From positions 1 through 63,343 of the forward strand of contig JAEUHE010000014.1 of assembly GCA_016793885.1 (NCBI GenBank): DNA of 63,343 nucleotides, given 5' to 3'. The translations under genes and the position numbers were made by a program. Every line of letters begins with the position of its first letter. Within the stretch, counting starts at the first letter, position 1. Positions 61,226-63,343 of the stretch are shown here, piece after piece. The stretch is from Verrucomicrobiales bacterium. Lineage in GTDB: Bacteria; Verrucomicrobiota; Verrucomicrobiia; Limisphaerales; UBA11320. The notes beneath the pieces were generated by a model. That model did not search any database. It saw nothing but the letters and a program-made list of their open reading frames with translations, and was not told the origin of the DNA.

Positions 61226-62962
61226 ATGCGAACCAATTCTGTTTTCCTCGGCTTGGTATGGCTTTCCGGACTCATGGCTCTTGGCGTGGATGACTATGTT
61301 CCCGGACCCGACTCCAAGGTTCAGCCGGGGGTACCGCAGGGCGAAGTCACCAAGTATTCGTTCGAAGGCAGTAAGATCTTCCCAGAGACAATTCGCGACT
61401 ACTGGATCTATGTGCCAAAGCAATACGATCCGGCCAAACCGGCTTGTTTGTATGTGAATCAAGACGGAATCCAATATCAGGCGCCGACGGTGTTCGATAA
61501 CCTGATCCACAAGCAGGAGATGCCGGTAACCATTGGGGTGTTCGTGATGCATGGTCGCGTGCGGGCCGAATCCACCAACGCGCTCGATCGGTTCAATCGG
61601 AGCTATGAGTACGATGGTTTGGGAGACAACTATGCGCGGTTCCTCATCGAGGAACTGCTACCCGAGGTGGAAAAGAAGACCGCGTCGGACGGTCGGCCGA
61701 TTAGAATCTCTCGAGACGGCAATGATAGGGCCATCGGTGGTGCGAGCAGCGGTGCCATCTGCGCCTTCACCGCAGCGTGGGAGCGTCCGGATTCGTTCCG
61801 ACGAGTATTCTCCTCGATCGGAACTTATGTCGATCAGCGCGGGGGCAACGACTATCCCAGCATGATCCGTAAGTACGAGCCCAAACCCCTCAGGATTTTC
61901 CTTCAGGACGGCAGCAACGACGCTAATGGAGTGGGTGGAAATTGGTTTTTAGCCAACCAGGAGATGTTATCGGCCCTCGAGTTCTCCGGTTACGAGGTCA
62001 ATCATGTCTGGGGAGATGGAGCGCATAATGGCAAGCATGCGACTGCTATTTTCCCCGATGCGATGCGCTGGCTGTGGAAGGATTGGCCGCGAGGCATTGC
62101 CAAGGGAGTGAACTCCCGTCAACCGGTGGCGCAGATCCTGGTGCCGGGCGAAGAGTGGCAGTTGGTGAGTGAGGGACATGGCTTTACCGAGGGACCTTCG
62201 GTGAACTCGAAAGGGGAGGTGTTCTTCACGGACACACCGCATAACCGGATCTACAAGATCGGCCTCGACGGTAAGGTGAGCCTGTTTGCCGAGAACACCG
62301 GAACGGCTAATGGGATGATGTTCGGTCCGGATGGACGGCTGTATGCGGTGGCCGGCGCCCGTAAGCAGATCGTCGCGTATGACGATCAGGGCAAATACAC
62401 CGTGATCACGGAAGGATTTGAAGGGAACGACATGTGTCTCGGAGTCAACGGGAACATCTATGTGACGGACCCGGGCGCTAAGCAGATCTGGCTGGTCAAG
62501 CCCAATGGGGAGAAGCAGGTGGTGGACAAGGGGATCAACTCTCCGAACGGCATTCGTTTGACCCCTGATCAGAGCCTGCTGTTGGTGGTGGATATGCGCG
62601 GGCAGTTCGTCTACTCGTTCCACATCAAGCCGGATGGGACGTTGTCAGCCAAGCAGCCCTATCATCATCTGCGCACTCCCGATGGCGTGATGGAGAGCGG
62701 AGCGGATGGCATGACAGTGGACTCCGAGGGTAGGGTTTATGTGGCGACGCGTTTGGGAATTCAGTTCTGTGATCAGGCCGGGCGAGTGAACGGAATCATC
62801 ACCAAGCCGCAGCCGAAATGGCTGGCGAACCTGGTCTTCGGTGGGCCCAACTTGGATCAGCTGTATGCTTGTAATAGCGACAAGGTGTTCAAACGGAAGA
62901 CCCAGGTCAAAGGCGTGCTGCCTTTCAGGGGCCCGGTGAGGCCTGCTCCCCCGCGTTTGTGA
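61226..62962 (+). CDS. Exported esterase fused to an SMP-30/gluconolactonase propeller
   Basis: 578 residues from ATG 61226 (MRTNSVFLGLVWLSGLMALG, signal peptide); the frame upstream lies within the MITE copy. Residues about 45-300 match the enterochelin-esterase/Fes-like alpha/beta hydrolases: DYWIYVPKQYDPAKPACLYVNQDG, nucleophile elbow GGASSGA (Ser174), LRIFLQDGSNDANG, VWGDGAHNGKHA (likely Asp and His). Residues about 310-578 are an SMP-30/gluconolaconase/LRE-like propeller: GHGFTEGPSVNSKGEVFFTD, GTANGMMFGPDGRLYAVAGA, INSPNGIRLTPDQSLLLVVD, GADGMTVDSEGRVYVATRLG. A secreted bifunctional enzyme on aldonolactone- or uronate-ester-containing glycans is plausible. Fusion is intact in one frame. 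Confidence 0.86.
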   Translation: MRTNSVFLGLVWLSGLMALGVDDYVPGPDSKVQPGVPQGEVTKYSFEGSKIFPETIRDYWIYVPKQYDPAKPACLYVNQDGIQYQAPTVFDNLIHKQEMPVTIGVFVMHGRVRAESTNALDRFNRSYEYDGLGDNYARFLIEELLPEVEKKTASDGRPIRISRDGNDRAIGGASSGAICAFTAAWERPDSFRRVFSSIGTYVDQRGGNDYPSMIRKYEPKPLRIFLQDGSNDANGVGGNWFLANQEMLSALEFSGYEVNHVWGDGAHNGKHATAIFPDAMRWLWKDWPRGIAKGVNSRQPVAQILVPGEEWQLVSEGHGFTEGPSVNSKGEVFFTDTPHNRIYKIGLDGKVSLFAENTGTANGMMFGPDGRLYAVAGARKQIVAYDDQGKYTVITEGFEGNDMCLGVNGNIYVTDPGAKQIWLVKPNGEKQVVDKGINSPNGIRLTPDQSLLLVVDMRGQFVYSFHIKPDGTLSAKQPYHHLRTPDGVMESGADGMTVDSEGRVYVATRLGIQFCDQAGRVNGIITKPQPKWLANLVFGGPNLDQLYACNSDKVFKRKTQVKGVLPFRGPVRPAPPRL

Positions 62963-63343
62963 CCGGGGACGGTTAGAACGTAACCGCTCTCGTCTCCCCA
63001 TAGTCCCAGTCGTAATCGTAATCGTAATCGCCCCCTCGCCATCCGCGCCGGTATGACGGGTTTCCCACACAGAGTTCACCGAGGAAGGCGGAGGCGGGGA
63101 ATTCCCGAGTGTTTCTCACACAGGCACGAAGCTCACGCAGGTGGGGGGAGGCTGCGACTAAGTTTGGGTGAGGACAAAGGATCCCGACTCCGTCGGGGGG
63201 CAAAAGCGGTAGAGGTCTCTGAGCATTACCCACAAGTTCGGAGGGCTTCCTCCCTATCCCAACGGGATTGCGCCTCAAAGCCCAGGGTTGGGAGGAACGA
63301 GCTACCCTGGGGAAAACGCCATAGAATCCACAACCCCATCGTG
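62963..63343. other. Terminal non-coding stretch with hexamer array
   Basis: No gene. A (TAATCG)3 array at 63013-63030, then CACACAGAGTTCACCGAGG-type repeat-like sequence (63067-63085) and a CGACTCCGTCGG hairpin near 63187. Confidence 0.6.
63013..63030 (+). repeat. (TAATCG)3 array
   Basis: Three TAATCG units 51 bp past the esterase-SMP30 stop, same unit and strand as at 5830 and 55572. Confidence 0.9.

Overview
The window (about 60% G+C) most likely comes from a Verrucomicrobiota bacterium of the Pedosphaera/Limisphaerales type, probably a soil or freshwater lineage. This is inferred from protein families only; there is no rRNA gene. The pointers are planctomycete-type cytochrome proteins (DUF1549/DUF1553) beside DUF1501 proteins, CRTAC1/ASPIC-UnbV FG-GAP proteins beside a formylglycine-enzyme-like lipoprotein, very large lamin-tail/CotH surface proteins, an AFTLIE-type pseudopilin, many exported beta-helix proteins, and intergenic regions full of palindromic dispersed repeats. 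I saw no tRNA, rRNA or CRISPR array.

Layout. 1-750: the 3' end of a possible transposase abutting a C-terminally truncated ParA-like ATPase. 751-5796: an exported SGNH hydrolase and a beta-helix/PKD protein carrying a hydrolase-like module. 6072-9275: a two-gene porin-cytochrome unit (octaheme lipoprotein, then a barrel with a fused monoheme domain), a candidate extracellular electron conduit. 9462-14108: DNA methyltransferase, small exported protein, Lrp/AsnC regulator, RodZ-like protein, exported AGE-type epimerase. 14341-33780: secreted or surface proteins (duplicated CBM9-like protein, beta-helix protein, CRTAC1-SUMF1-CRTAC1 operon, 2351-residue lamin-tail/CotH protein, ceramidase-like enzyme).

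34332-46252 is the most striking block: ten co-directional genes, nearly all overlapping or a few bases apart. They encode a MurG-like glycosyltransferase, two GT4 enzymes, an ABC exporter, an APH-type kinase, a third GT4, a second APH-type kinase, a repetitive beta-strand surface protein, a pseudopilin and a membrane-anchored binding-protein-like protein. I read it as a candidate system for making and exporting a phosphorylated glycoconjugate, linked to surface structures.

46249-51726 (minus) is a DUF1501/cytochrome/beta-propeller operon. 51727-53022 holds a REP-associated tyrosine transposase between five REP-like units. 53279-55538 is pxpBCA (5-oxoproline hydrolysis). 55547-56047 is a four-helix-bundle (23S IVP/Avd-like) gene between two oppositely oriented arrays of the same hexamer. 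56112-58076 is a YjhG/YagF-type sugar-acid dehydratase whose last codons lie in a dispersed repeat. From 58077 to the end, a small-protein/nucleotidyltransferase pair, a BNR-type protein and an esterase-SMP30 fusion are separated by three copies of a MITE-like element rich in ATCCGTGG.

Four otherwise unrelated secreted proteins (ends at 5796, 14341, 25052 and 44731) share a C-terminal module ending in an aromatic-Tyr/Phe-Arg-Leu motif, which may be a lineage-specific sorting or attachment domain.
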